Counted from the stretch's first letter, positions 12,701 to 23,582 are shown. The stretch: 64,000 bases of DNA from Euryodendron excelsum (GCA_033060915.1 CM065377.1:53150183-53214182), one strand, 5' to 3'. Made by a program: numbers and translations. The notes: a model not told the origin generated them from the sequence alone.

Positions 12701-15700
12701 CAACACCTAATATACCATGCTAGCTTGTAATTTGCAAGTAGTTGAAGGATTCAGTGCCAAAGTTTGATGTAATAATTGCTTGGTGAATATTAAACAATTT
12801 AAGTATTTTTCCATGTGCCGTGTCCTTGGATTTGGAGACTATATAAATCCACCGTCCAGAGTGTTCAAGTAACGAGACTTATGTACTATAATGCCTGCAG
12901 CTACCCAGACTTGTCCTGCAGTTTTAGCAAGGCAGTATATTAGGCGTGTCAAGTTCAAACAAATGTAGGACTACAGATTTTCAATTAGAAGTATAGCCAA
13001 TGGCCTTGTTCCACGTGCCACTTTGTCCTGGATAATAAAATCAAATTGCATTAAATGGACCTAAATTAGAACAAGAAGACAGGTTTTTCGTCCCACTTTA
13101 GTTGTAAGAGGAGACAAGAGGGCACCACACAGCAGTGAAATGTGAACCTTGTTCATCCTGTTGTCAAAGACGTGAGATATCTTTCTCATCCAATGGGTGT
13201 AAGTTTTGCATACAGTCCACTTGGCATCTGAACAGAATTTCAAAACCTGTGATCTTATAAGCACCACTAATATTTGCATACAGTCGTACAGATGATCATA
13301 ATTAGGATTTCAGCATTGATTTCTGTGCTACCATTTGGTCATTGGTTTGTCTTTATGGGAGTAAAGAAAATGTGCTACCTCTATGATACTGACTCTTTGG
13401 ATGTCTTTCCTCCTGGCATGTAAAACCATTTTGTTTGAGCCATATAATCGCATATTTTGCAGACCAGCTTTGTTTAGTACTATGAACACTAATTTTTTGT
13501 ATGTGCTTGAATGGAAAATTGCCTCAGAAATTTGTAGAGAGAAACTAAAAAGCTACTTCAGTTTGCTTAAAGTTCAGTGGTTCTATATTCAAATCTTGTT
13601 TTCTAGCCAATATAGTGAATATATCTCCCAGTATGTTCTTGGCCATAGAAAGGTTCTATATGCATTCTTCGTTACTTTGTCTGCATGATTTTGACTAACC
13701 ACTTATGCTCTGCATGACCAGTGGGCTAGACAACCAAGGTTTGAGGGGTTTCTTGCCAAATGACATATCCAAACTGCGTCACCTACAGAGCATGTGAGTA
13801 CTTACTAAAGGCCCTCCTTTATTTGAAAATCATAAAATCTGAAGTTTCATATTTTTTTCGAACAAGGATAATGATATGCTAAATTGGTAGGTTTTGTCAG
13901 TCACTCTAAAATTTGGTCAAATGACATACAACTATATCAACCCAATGCTATAGCTGAACTTTCTTTTACCTTGATGAAGTAATACAGATACTAACAATGA
14001 CAGAAGACATTTCCTATCTGTGTCTCATTATCTTTTACATATTTTTAACGTGTACCTTTACAGAAACTTGAGTGGAAACAGCATTAATGGGCCCATTCCA
14101 TCCCCACTTGGAACAATAACAAGCTTAGAGACACTGTGAGTATAACTCCATATGTTTTGGATACAATTTATATGCTGGTCATCTTCAATGCTGTTGATTG
14201 CTTTGGTCTCTGTTCTGTAATTGTTAAATGACATAATTTGACATGGGAAAGGGGTGCACCATTTGCATCACTGACATCTATTGAGGTGTGATGACGTAGT
14301 AATGCCGACTCATTACTGGAGTAATTGCAATTTTGTATGTCTCCTAAGTCCTAACAAACAATGTACAGTTGTCTTGTTTGTTAAATTTAGTACCTTGGTT
14401 CTTCCACCAAAAACATGTTCAGCTAAACTGCATCCATAAACCTTCCTCTACTGAGATGACTTACCAAATATTCATTACCCAAGTTCCATCAGTTATATCT
14501 TCTCTCATGCCACTGCCCTATATCTCTAGTGTAATTGTTGTACTTGTCTATTTCATTCGATCTAGATTCTCAAACGTACAGGTTGAGCTGCGAGTCTTTC
14601 AGTATTATGTGACAAAAGATGTTATGAACATCATTACATTTCTTGGGTTGGATTTTTTTTTTTCAATTATTTAGATGGGACTAATGTTATTGGTCCCTCA
14701 TCTTGTCTCAGTTTTGCCCATAATGCAAGCCATACAGCGTGTTTCATAACTCGCAGTGTCCATCCATATATTTGTCTTTCTAGCACGACTTCATATACCT
14801 GAAAGACTTCTATTTAGTACAAAAAGAGCGCAAGAATTACCAAAGATGCTCAAAAGCTTAATTCCAGAAAATAAGTTCTCCCAGTCACAGGAAAATTAGT
14901 TAAAAGCTTTATACTCATCAGTTTCCTTCCTTCGTATCTTTGTATAACTTACCTCATCTGTGTTTCCAAGATACCCTAGTAACTGGAATGGTGGAAAATA
15001 TGGGTGTTCTATTGTTAGTGGGTTCAATTGGAGTTGTGCTATGTTTGGATTAGCTTGTAAAGCATGTACTCATGACAGTGAGAAATGAATGGATAATACA
15101 TAAATAAATAAGTAGACAAAAAGTCATCAAGTTTTATGAGCCATGGAATAACAGAAGGCTTGGAAAACTGTGGCAGTGATTTTCGAATGCCTATTTTAAT
15201 GGCTCTTAGAAAGAGCAATGTGAAACCTCATAGGGTGGCACAGGCTAAATGGATGTTTAATCACATATGGGAGTGTAATCGGTTCAATAATGGTGTTGAA
15301 GGAAATAAAATTGCTTTGTTAAGAGGTTCTGCAGTACAAGTGCATGACTTTTCTGCATTTGGCGGTTCATGTTACCTTTAGTTACTCATATCAATGTAAT
15401 TTCGGAAGACATATTTGTATGGCAGGGACCTCTCCTATAATTTTTTCAACGGATCAATTCCAGAAAGCCTTGGACAGTTGACATCATTACGAAGACTGTA
15501 AGATCTTTCGGGTGCCTGATTAGCCAATGAAATGGGAATATGCAAGGTATAATTCTAAGATGTGTTCATGCTGCAGGAATCTCAATAGCAACTCCCTCTC
15601 TGGTAGGGTTCCAGCAGCACTTGGAGGCAGGCTTTTACACAGGGCGAGCTTCAAGTATGTTCTCACACTACCAGTTTAAAAGCATTATGCATTGGCATAT

Positions 15701-16352
15701 AACTTAATAAACATAAGCGCTAGGGAAATTGAAGATATCTGTGATGATTTCTACATCAGATACTTACTGTGGATGTGTCCAGTTTTACCGATAATGCAGG
15801 ACTTTGCGGTATTCCTGGACTACAAACATGTGGGCCCCACCTCTCTGTTGGTGCAAAAATTGGCATTGCATTAGGTTCATCTGTTGCACTCCTGCTTATT
15901 TTCACCTGCTTAATGTGTTGGTGGAAAAGGCGGCAGAATATTCTCCGAGCTCAGAGAATTGCAGGTAAGGATATCCAGGCTAAACTTATGTATGCTGTTA
16001 AAACTATTATTAGTAAGTGAGCCCCTCAGGAGAATTTGCTATATGGAAATGTAATATTAAAAATGATAGTAGATGTATAAGGAAATCTCTAGTGTAATGT
16101 GTCTTCTCCCCTTCCACACAATTGCCCCTACATCACCATCGTTGCCAATAGCTGCCAAAAAGCTTGCATGATTAAGGTGTAGAGTTACTCTCTTGCCTGA
16201 CTTCATACACCATCCTATGTTTTTCTGCAGCAAGAGATGCTCCCTATGCAAAAGCAAGGACCACGTTCTCTCGTGATGTGCAAATGGCTAGGCATCACGG
16301 GCATGAAAACACCCGGACAGCTTCTGAGAATGGGCCAAGCTTGCTTTCATGA
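739..16352 (+). CDS. RLP4: RLP4-type receptor-like protein (malectin-like domain, LRRs, one membrane span)
   Basis: Nine exons join without a break: 739-808, 1803-2858, 11720-11867, 13722-13793, 14064-14135, 15426-15497, 15577-15654, 15783-15964 and 16231-16352. All introns are GT-AG, and the 1872 nt encode 623 residues. Residues 1 to about 22 are a signal peptide ([10 protein letters not shown]...). Exon 2 encodes a malectin-like di-glucose-binding region (about 24-375). Exon 3 gives an LRR N-terminal cap with the WNGDPC motif. Three 72-nt exons and one 78-nt exon each encode one leucine-rich repeat. Residues about 549-570 are a membrane span, followed by a basic stop-transfer and a 50-residue tail with no kinase. 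That layout and length fit the RLP4 family (about 620-630 residues). In Arabidopsis, RLP4 proteins act at the cell surface in wall sensing. The malectin fold suggests a carbohydrate ligand, which is inferred. Intron 2 is 8.9 kb because of a copia insertion. Confidence 0.93.
809..1802 (+). other. Intron 1 of RLP4
   Basis: This intron separates the signal-peptide exon from the malectin exon at phase 1. The donor is GGTTAG and the acceptor TTGCAG. It is T-rich and I see no gene or transposon in it. Confidence 0.85.
4478..4482. repeat. Target-site duplication ATATC, left copy
   Basis: ATATC directly precedes the left LTR, and the identical ATATC follows the right LTR at 11435-11439. Five bases is the usual duplication size for LTR elements. 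Confidence 0.9.
4483..5609 (-). repeat. 3' LTR of the intronic copia element
   Basis: The LTR is 1,127 bp. It carries a minus-strand TATAAATA (938-945 of the 4000s block), a (CGG)n-rich segment near 5220-5250, and three tandem copies of a roughly 21-bp CTGTTCGGTCAA-containing unit near 5018-5085, where the 5' LTR has two. It reads TG...CA in both orientations. Confidence 0.93.
5610..5619 (-). other. Polypurine tract of the copia element
   Basis: The minus strand reads TGTGGGGGAT directly upstream of the 3' LTR. This is the expected plus-strand primer position. Confidence 0.7.
6216..10238 (-). pseudogene. copia gag-pol polyprotein with two frameshifts
   Basis: The gag start is best placed at 10238 (MADDTPIP), although the frame is open to 10313. 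Gag ends in a CCHC zinc knuckle ([14 protein letters not shown], about 9361-9400). The protease DTGA motif lies near 9190. The integrase zinc region (about 8690-8800) and its core with the DRGGEYES and [12 protein letters not shown] motifs (about 8330-8430) follow. The reverse transcriptase YVDD is near 7155-7170. RNase H runs to a stop at 6216. The frame breaks in an eight-base A run (minus strand, 8566-8573) inside integrase and again near 7411 inside reverse transcriptase. Domains on both sides of each break are well preserved, so the breaks are recent. Family is clear; the lineage within copia is not assigned. Confidence 0.92.
10331..10346 (-). other. Primer-binding-site position with 16-nt complementarity to the element's own LTR
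   Basis: The minus strand reads CTTAAAGACAGATTCA here, beginning 2 nt inside the 5' LTR edge, exactly where reverse transcription is primed. It does not resemble the TGGTATCAGAGC-type initiator-Met tRNA site common in plant copia elements. The LTR RNA segment from 10591 to 10576 is its perfect reverse complement. Either the element primes from its own RNA, or the match is a 5' leader stem or a match to an unrecognised tRNA. Confidence 0.6.
10349..11434 (-). repeat. 5' LTR of the intronic copia element
   Basis: The LTR is 1,086 bp. It contains the promoter-side TATA box at 10804-10811 on the minus strand. It is 41 bp shorter than the 3' LTR because it has one fewer 21-bp unit and a shorter GC-rich run. 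The segment 10576-10591 is perfectly complementary to the site just inside this LTR (see 10331-10346). Confidence 0.93.
10804..10811 (-). promoter_or_regulatory. Probable TATA box of the copia 5' LTR
   Basis: The minus strand reads TATAAATA. A start 25-32 nt downstream would put the RNA 5' end near 10775-10780. The same motif is kept in the 3' LTR at 4938-4945. Confidence 0.6.
11435..11439. repeat. Target-site duplication ATATC, right copy
   Basis: This is identical to 4478-4482 and confirms the element edges. Confidence 0.9.
11868..13721 (+). other. Intron 3 of RLP4
   Basis: The intron is 1,854 bp and lies between the LRR cap exon and the first LRR exon (phase 2). Short open frames inside show no recognisable domain. 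I see no transposon with clear ends. Confidence 0.8.
14136..15425 (+). other. Intron 5 of RLP4
   Basis: The intron is 1,290 bp between two 72-nt LRR exons. An 81-codon open frame at 15136-15381 has no recognisable similarity and is treated as chance. Confidence 0.8.
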
Positions 16353-17406
16353 GCAGAAAACCAAATCTCTGAGCTCCCATATCTCAGCTCCCATGTAATT
16401 GCAGCTTGCTTCTGCTCAGGTAGATGGATGCTGAAGTGCCAGCTAACTCCTTTGGCTTTACAAGTCATTCTGATCTTGTTTCATTGCCTTTAGAACATGC
16501 TTGAATTGTTTCCTTCTCCTCCTTTTCCCCCCTTCAAAATCTTGTTCGGGAAACCTGTGACATGCGGCATTGCATAGATTGAAGAATATTGTATATTGCT
16601 CTCATTCTTCATTCAGTTTTTGGCAAACTCATGTGGTTGACACAAAAAAAAAAAAAAGAAGCTATTCGAATCTAAATCAAAATTATATTTTTGAGTTTCA
16701 TGCTTGATAATATTTCATCTGAGCTTACAATGGAAATAAGCATTATAGGTCATGATGTTTCTATTTCTGTTTCCCCCATAATGTCACATGACATCACTGT
16801 TGAAATCTATTGGGTTTCTTAGTTTAATCTCATTATTTCTCCTACAGACAATAACAGAGGTTGTATTCTCAAAGCACCAATAAAATGCTTCTCGTCCAAA
16901 AATTTATATAGGTTAGTTATCCCCGCCGGCTGATTGAGCTCTGCACATTTACAAGCTTGTCTCCTGTTTTGCATAATTATCTATTCTTCAAATAATTCAA
17001 TGTGCACTCCATACAAATAATTAGGATGCCAGATTCTTCAAGCATATATTGTAGTTACTTCAGGGCTTTGTTTGTTACCAGGGATGGGATAAGGGGATAA
17101 CAAAATTCCCAACGTTTAATTTGTCCTCCAATCCTAAATCTCCGAATTAATTATCCCAACTCTTCCTAGGATTATTTTATGTGTACATAGGATAAAAAGC
17201 TCTCTCTAAATTGTTTATCTGGATTGCCTTTTGCACAACCAAATGCAGAACAAAGTTGGACACGGGATTAGTAGTCCAATTTCAAGCTTTAACAATAAAA
17301 CAAACGCTACCAAAAGTGAGGAAAAGGATTATTGTTCATGCAGCAGCTTGGTTGCAGCTTCTATAATGTTTTAGGCTATAGCCATCATTTGCTTCGAATA
17401 CTTTTA

Positions 17407-17552
17407 TGCTCCGTTTAAAAACTGAATTTTTGGTGGAAAAAATAATATACAAAAAAAAATAAAATAAAAAAATAATTTTGTTATCTTTTTTATCACGTTT
17501 TTCTTGTCTTTAACTTTTTTAATAAAAAATTTGAGTTCTAAACAAAGTGTTA
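17407..17552. mobile_element. Small MITE-like element
   Basis: The left end, about 25 bp (CTCCGTTTAAAAACTGAA), and the reverse complement of the right end (CTTTGTTTAGAACTCAAA) match at most positions. The centre is an AT-rich run of under 100 bp. The terminal GTTTGG-like core resembles hAT-type MITEs. The target duplication is not clear. Confidence 0.4.
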
Positions 17553-18163
17553 CAATTAACTCCAATACTATATATTATAAGTATGAAATCCCATGATCTC
17601 TCGCTATCCGTGTGCCCATCATCATTCATGGTAAATGCCTCTCCTCTTCTTCCTCCTCTCTTCTCTCTTTCTTACTCAATCATAGAATAAAGAAATGATG
17701 CCAAACGTAAGCTTACTCTAATACAACTAGTGCTAAGAAAATAAGTAAGACATTTCTTGTGGGAAATATTAAAATTCATATTTTTTAAAAAATAATATCT
17801 GCAAAATTTCTTTCCTAACAAATGCAACTAGAGACAGAGATTGTAGACAAGTTGTTAATGTAATATCTTTTTATCGAATGAAGACAAGTAATGAAGCAAA
17901 TTTTCTTGCCGTTGAAAGGTATTTATAAGAATAATATTTTCCGAATAAATATAATAATCCCAAATTAGAGCTAGCTATTGTATTCATAACTTCATCTTTT
18001 GTGCGAAAAATAAACATACAAACTGCCGTGGTGGGCCCGACAAAACCCTCCACAACCGCCCAACCGAGTCAAGCAAACACAGACTGAGTCACCACCACAG
18101 ACTCAATACATGAGCCCAACTCGGGCTGTCTCCTAGAACTCGGACAGCCACGTATGCAGCCTC

Positions 18164-18169
18164 CACGTG
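18164..18169. promoter_or_regulatory. G-box palindrome upstream of ERF12
   Basis: CACGTG in CCACGTGG context lies about 1.2 kb upstream of the ERF12 ATG and is now separated from the core promoter by the foldback element. A bZIP-type GACGTCAC lies at 18491-18498. Confidence 0.35.
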
Positions 18170-18716
18170 GGGGTTCCTGCAAACTCTCTCCCTGTCCTGA
18201 CAACAACCATAGTTTCACTTCACCCTCTTTACCATCACCCACCGCATCAGAACAAACAGCTACTCTCCATTCACTACCTGACACCACACACCCCACTCTG
18301 ACCTCACCCATGAATCATACAATCTATAAATACATCATATATAACATATAATATATTATATATACTGATCAATTATTATATGATTATATAACTACATCTT
18401 TGGCAGGCGCCGCTGAGCAGCGCCGTACAACAGGTAGGGCTGATGTAAGCTCCTCCGTGTGGAGTTGGTCACATGACAGCCCCCCTGCGAGACGTCACAT
18501 CAGGCGGCGGCTTCTGCTGCCCTTCCCTCTCTTACACCCACTTTTGCCTTTTCTTTCCCGCTCCTCACGAGTACCTGTTCCTTCACTCTCTACCGTATGA
18601 TAGAACACAAAACGCAAACGATGATGGTTATTGAAATCGATATCGAGAGGTGAACGAAGCTGTGAAGAGTACGGAATGGATTCGGAGTAGTTTGTTTGAA
18701 AAGTTAGTGTTAATTA

Positions 18717-19185
18717 CAAAAACACTTTATGACAGTGTCACTGTGCTGCTATAAATTTTTAAACGTGTATTAATTTTTAAATTATTAATTTGTGTCACTA
18801 AATATATTTTATTAGTAATTTGTTTAAAAAGTAAATAAAAAATTATTATGTATTTGCATATCTTTATAAATTATAATTTTATATCTAAATTAATATTATT
18901 TTATTATAATAATTATTGAATAATTAAAATATTATTTGAAATAATATATAAATAAAAGAATATAATGAGAATTTTAATTATTAAATAATTATTATAAAAA
19001 TATAAAATTAATTTAAACATAAAATTATATTTTTATAAATATATATATAAATTATATTATAATTTTTTTATCAACTCTTTCAACAGATTATTAATGTAAT
19101 ACGAACAAAAGTATTAATTGATTCACATTAATAATTTAGGGTATGCTACCTTTTAAAGTTTTTAGAAATTTAGTGATAGTGTTTT
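18717..19185. mobile_element. Foldback/MULE-type MITE in the ERF12 promoter
   Basis: The two ends form long inverted repeats. The left reads AAAAACACTTTATGAC and on to AAATTATTAAT. The reverse complement of the right reads AAAAACACTATCAC and on to AAATTATTAAT, giving about 70-90 bp of imperfect terminal repeat. The AT-rich interior also pairs with itself. TTAATTA flanks both sides (18710-18716 and 19186-19192), a likely 7-9 bp target duplication. The right edge is about 83 bp from the ERF12 TATA box. Long repeats with such a duplication suggest a Mutator-like MITE, which is inferred. Confidence 0.65.
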
Positions 19186-19267
19186 TTAATTAATTTTTTT
19201 TATTTAAGTAATAGGTCGTGCCGTCCAGCCGACGATTACGGGAGACTCGGGTGGGTCCCCCTTCCAC

Positions 19268-19275
19268 TTTATACA
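19268..19275 (+). promoter_or_regulatory. Probable TATA box of ERF12
   Basis: TTTATACA lies 87 bp upstream of the ATG. It is followed by a CT-rich leader typical of plant 5' UTRs. Confidence 0.55.
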
Positions 19276-19361
19276 ACACCGCCACCAAGCTCTCTGCGCT
19301 TTCTCTCTTTCTCTCTCTTTACAAATCTTTCATTTTCTCTCTCTAAAAGCTTTTTCCATTC

Positions 19362-19829
19362 ATGGCGTCGTCAAGGGAAGGGCACTACAGAGGGGTGAGG
19401 AAGAGGCCGTGGGGGCGTTACGCGGCTGAGATACGAGACCCGTGGAAGAAGACACGTGTTTGGCTGGGGACTTTCGACACGCCTGAAGAGGCAGCCTTGG
19501 CCTACGACGGCGCAGCTCGATCACTGAGGGGTACAAAGGCCAAGACCAACTTTCCAGCGCCGCCGACTGGGCTGTCGCTGGACCTCAACGTGCCGTCCGA
19601 CCACCGGTGGATCTCGCCGTCCGGCCGTCTCGTTATCGGGGAGTTCCTCCAGACTGGTGTTCTTAAGGACCCTCGCTCCAACGGCAACTCCTCGGTGAAC
19701 AATGACCGTCCTGTGTCAGGATCCGGCGAAGTCCCGGCGACAGAAAGTTCATCTTCGGCGGCGTTTTTTGGGATTGTCGGACGTGGGTTGCCCATAGATT
19801 TGAACGAGCCTCCTCCCTTGTGGCTGTGA
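19362..19829 (+). CDS. ERF12: ERF12-type AP2/ERF transcriptional repressor (group VIIIa)
   Basis: A single exon encodes 155 residues. The AP2/ERF DNA-binding domain covers about residues 9-66 ([19 protein letters not shown]), with the ERF-type alanine and aspartate in AAEIRD, so it should bind GCC-box DNA in the nucleus. Two EAR repression motifs are present: LSLDL at 71-75, just after the domain, and DLNEP at 146-150 near the C-terminus. EAR motifs recruit TOPLESS-type corepressors, so the protein is expected to repress. The order domain, LxLxL, DLNxP tail and the short length match the ERF10/11/12 clade, and the neighbouring RLP4 gene favours ERF12. The start is the first ATG after a CT-rich leader and a TATA box. 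Codons are GC-rich compared with the surroundings, as is usual for plant ERF genes. A foldback element sits close upstream. Confidence 0.92.
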   Translation: MASSREGHYRGVRKRPWGRYAAEIRDPWKKTRVWLGTFDTPEEAALAYDGAARSLRGTKAKTNFPAPPTGLSLDLNVPSDHRWISPSGRLVIGEFLQTGVLKDPRSNGNSSVNNDRPVSGSGEVPATESSSSAAFFGIVGRGLPIDLNEPPPLWL

Positions 19830-21324
19830 TGGGATCGTGTAGGCATTCCACTGAACGACGTCGTTCGCGTCTCGTAATCTCTGTATTTTTCTATCATCTC
19901 TCGCTTTTGTTTATCCTTTGAGAGAGAGAGAATCAAATATATCAAGCCGGTTGAGGAAACTAATATCATCTCTGTATATATATATATGCTGCTTAGCTTA
20001 CCTTTCGTGAAACTAAACCACTAAACCTTTCAGTTCATGCTCAGAAGATATTGAGCTCTTTCCTAGTTTTTATTTAACATTTCATGCATGGATATATATA
20101 TATACACACACACATAAACACAACTCTCTCTCTCTATATATATGTATACCGGAGATAGAGGTATTGGGGTCTTTTTGTTGATCAGTGAATAGTGCCGTTG
20201 ATCATATATAGTTTTCCGACCATTTAAATCCGAATGGTGACACTTCATTAATTTATTCTTAATCAGTTGTTGATGGCAATCCTTATCTTACGTGCCTGAT
20301 CCTCACGCGGCAGCAAGCGAGAGTTGGTTTAGAACTTAGTTTTGATCTGAAACTTTGACATGTGTATATAAGGGTGTGTATATACGTATTATATATATAT
20401 ATATATATATCTGTATAGATATAGACGTTGCTGGTGGGGTGGGGGGACCGAGTCGTTTTTGAGTCCCAGAAAGCTGTTGTAATCGGATAAAGTTAGGGTT
20501 TTTGTTAGGGGGGAGGAGAAGAGTAGACGTCATGCAGAGGGAGGATTAAGGAATTGGACGCATGGGTCATATGCCGGCTTTTGGGTCGCTTTCTCTCTCT
20601 TTCTCTTCTGTCTTCTCGGAATCTATCAGTTTGCTTTTCATATATATATTACTTTAAATATATGTTTGTATGTATATATGAATGTATTTTTCAAGTGCAA
20701 TTATATTACATGTACATGGATGGTCGAGACATAGCACATGTTGTGTTTATATAGCATATGAAGGATATGTGGATGGAGGATCTTTGGATGAGCATGCGAC
20801 ATTTCATAGAGGTAGGAGAGCAACTTGGTTCAATGTTTTTTTGATGGGATGGAGGAAGCGCAATTATGTCAAGCTCATAGCTTAGTCATCTTGGTAAAAA
20901 AATAAAAATAAAAAATCCAAGAAGAAGGTAGTCAAGATTTTCGGTACTACTTTTAGGGAATGGGTCATGTAAACTCCATTTCCCTAGGGCGGGTAAAAAA
21001 ATCACAGACAGCTTTACTCAAGCCTTTGATTGGTTTTGATTTAGGGGAAGGCCAAGGACACTTAGCATTTCTCTTTGATTTATTCTTTATATTTTTTTTT
21101 AGTGTTCGGTAGGTCCTCTAGTGTAGTGATAATAGCTGATACTATTGCATCACTCGATATTTGTCTATCTATTATATAAATTAATTTTTATTTTCTGTCA
21201 AAGTAAATGACAATTAGAAAGATGAAAGATACTATAGGTAGAGTTTTATGATAAAATCAGGATTGTTTTTAAACTTAATCGTCAAATTCACGTTTTTTTT
21301 TAACTTGTTTATAAAACTCAAGTT

Positions 21325-21460
21325 GCTCATGAAGTTGTGTTTTAAAAATGCAACTTTTATGGTTTAAAAGTTGTTTCAAATTTTAACCTAAATCGTGTTT
21401 TGAAAATACAACTTCAAACATGAAGTTGTGTTTTCAAGACACAACTTCATGAATAACTTT
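21325..21460. repeat. Inverted-repeat cluster built on CATGAAGTTGTG
   Basis: A perfect 12-bp inverted repeat, CATGAAGTTGTG (21419-21430) and CACAACTTCATG (21440-21451), encloses a 9-nt loop. Further copies of GAAGTTGTGTTTT or its complement lie at about 21330-21345 and 21400-21418, so the block is a cluster of alternating inverted copies. No transposon ends are visible. Confidence 0.6.
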
Positions 21461-22335
21461 GGTTTAGTAAACAAGTTCAGAACATGTATTTGGTAATTTA
21501 GATTTAAAAATCTGGGTATGGGCATAAACTCACTATAGGTAATTTTATTTTTTTATTTATGTATATAAGTGAATACATTTCATATGAATTTATTAATGCA
21601 AATCTCAGTTTTATTCGAGAGTAAGAAAAAAAATTAAGAAATTGGATTAAATGGAGGAGATTATAATAATCTGGACAGTCAGTTGTGTGTTTGGTTTCAC
21701 TCACATTGGAAGTTTATTAAGTATATAAATAGGAGTAATAAACCCAACTAATACACTTGACTAGACTAGTCCTTTCTGTGAGTTCACTGTCCCGCATCTA
21801 TAAGGATGAACGAATTAGCATTTTTCTTTTTTTAGTTAAAAGAAGTTTGATCAACAATTCTATGAGTTTTGTCAATTAAAACCTCAGCCACTATAGAATT
21901 TGTGTCTTTCCCTTTTAATTTTTGGTTTTTTTTTTTTTTATGTTGAAGGAGGTTAAAACCATTTATTTCTGTAACTTGCATATATGAGAGATGAAACTAT
22001 AAAACCATTTATTTCTTCTTTTTTTAACTGTTTATAAAGTAATTCCTTTTATAGCAATTATAGTTTGTGTTTGGGTATTTGTAACTTGGGTTGAACTTGG
22101 ATTAGCTGGAGCCACGCACTTAACGTTGACTGGAGACTGATTTGCCTTGTTAGAAGGCCGGCATGAAAGCAATTATCTGGAAAGACACAACCAAGGAAGG
22201 TTTCATCTAAGCATCCCTTGTTTTTGTTAGAATGGAGCCAAACAAGTCCTAGTTGTTGCCTAAATTTTCACCAGTTGGTACAATACAATACTCCCATCAA
22301 TTGGTCAGTAGTTTTTATTTTTTGGCCGACACTAG

Positions 22336-22374
<39 letters not shown>
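22336..22374. repeat. (CT)n(TA)n compound microsatellite
   Basis: A CT run of about 12 units passes directly into a TA run of about 8 units. Confidence 0.85.
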
Positions 22375-23000
22375 AACATATACAAAGATGTGTCTTTCTC
22401 TTTCCCAAGCTGTAAGCATCATATGACTAATAAGTTCTTGTACTTATTTGGAAGATAGATCATGACTGTTAATATAGAAATTGGATGAGATGGCCATCAC
22501 CTGTTGGTCAACCTCCTCTTTTAGCCCTTCAGGAAGAGGATTTTTTTACCCATCATGTTCATTCTTATATTTTCGAGTGAACTCTTGAGGCTACGTTACC
22601 ATGTTGGATTTGTCAAAAGAAATAAAAGTAAAAGAGAAATAAAATTATTTATACATATTTATTTTTATGATAATCAGATCAAATAAAAGGATTTTTTTGA
22701 AAATTATATATTCATTTTCTTATTTTCTTAATTCAACCAAAAAAATAGATTTAGTTTCTTTCAGTTCACTTTATTTATTTGTTTCTTTATTTTTTATTTC
22801 TTTTGTATCTTTAAATTTTTTATTTTATTTTATTTTATTTGTGTGAAAGCATGAAGGTTAATGCATTCCCAGCACTTTTACCTTTGTTCATTATATTTTC
22901 TCACCTGGAGGTCATTCCTATATTTTTATAGAACATAAACAGGCTCATAATGCATGAGCCTTACATTACTGTGAACCTGAAGAGAGTTGAATATATGTTC

Positions 23001-23582
23001 TGATGATACAACAATCTCGTGGGTCTTGCCTGCAGGCCTTTGACGAGCTCTCTTTTCTGTTGGTGTGTGATCTCCTGTTCTAAACACACTGGTGTAATGC
23101 CTGTCAAAGACCCTCCGATGTTTAAGTTAGATTTAGGAGAATATGGTTGCTCAAGAGAGTGTAGTTTTCTAGGGTTTCTGTTCGATGTGTACCTGGTGAA
23201 GAAGGCATTTGTTTCCCTTTGTATGCATGAATGGAAGTGGTTAGCGACCTTTTTATGTGATAGTGTTTCATTGGAGGGTCAAATCTATGACAGGGCACTT
23301 GAGAGGGTTGTTTTCTCACTCCATCACGGCGTGTGTTAGAACTGTATCAGGGATAGGGTGGTTGTTCCTCACACACTCTACGCCCATGCTTTGAGTGCAT
23401 GCTATAGTGTCCGGTGTCAGTTGTGGCCCCCACCGATGTGATGGGAAGGACGGACAGAGTGAAAAGCACGCCCGAAGAGTTGGTTTGTTCTAGAGCCGAG
23501 GGGAGCCAAGGTGAGGCTCTGATCGAGGCCCAATCAGACGTTCGGGAAGGTCTCTAGTCTGGTCAGGAAAACGTCATTACTA
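23001..23582 (-). repeat. 3' LTR of the Tat-type gypsy element
   Basis: It aligns along its length with 36968-37548 (shared AATCTCGTGGGTCTT, GTGTGTGATCTCCTGTTCTA and CCCCACCGATGTGATG). On the + strand it starts TGATGAT. A purine-rich AATTGGGGACATT on the minus strand lies just inside it and may be the polypurine tract. Confidence 0.75.

Larger units (their letters stand above)
16353..18716. other. Intergenic region between RLP4 and ERF12
   Basis: 16353 to about 16660 is probably the RLP4 3' UTR, ending near an A-rich run at 16645-16660. The middle is AT-rich with a small MITE-like element at 17407-17552. The right part (about 18000-18600) becomes GC-rich with CACGTG at 18164-18169 and GACGTCAC at 18491-18498, consistent with distal ERF12 promoter sequence. 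I see no coding gene and no trace of the tyrosyl-tRNA synthetase gene that I recall lying between the Arabidopsis orthologues. Confidence 0.6.
19830..22995. other. Intergenic region downstream of ERF12
   Basis: No gene is recognised. The first 150 bp are probably the ERF12 3' UTR. The rest holds AT and CT microsatellites (for example AT at about 20390-20410, CT then TA at 22336-22374), the hairpin repeat at 21325-21460, and a stretch near 22594-22840 rich in TTTATTTTATTT that may be a degraded MITE. Confidence 0.6.

Noticed and set aside
15136..15381. 81-codon frame between RLP4 exons
   Set aside because: It lies wholly in intron 5, and the flanking LRR exons join in frame without it.
18400..18600. 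GC-rich frame possibly encoding a small basic protein
   Set aside because: Composition is leader- or promoter-like and the frame lacks recognisable features; it is better explained as distal ERF12 promoter.
19502..19969. A 155-codon frame on the minus strand opposite ERF12
   Set aside because: It is the antisense shadow of a GC-rich coding exon and has no recognisable domain.
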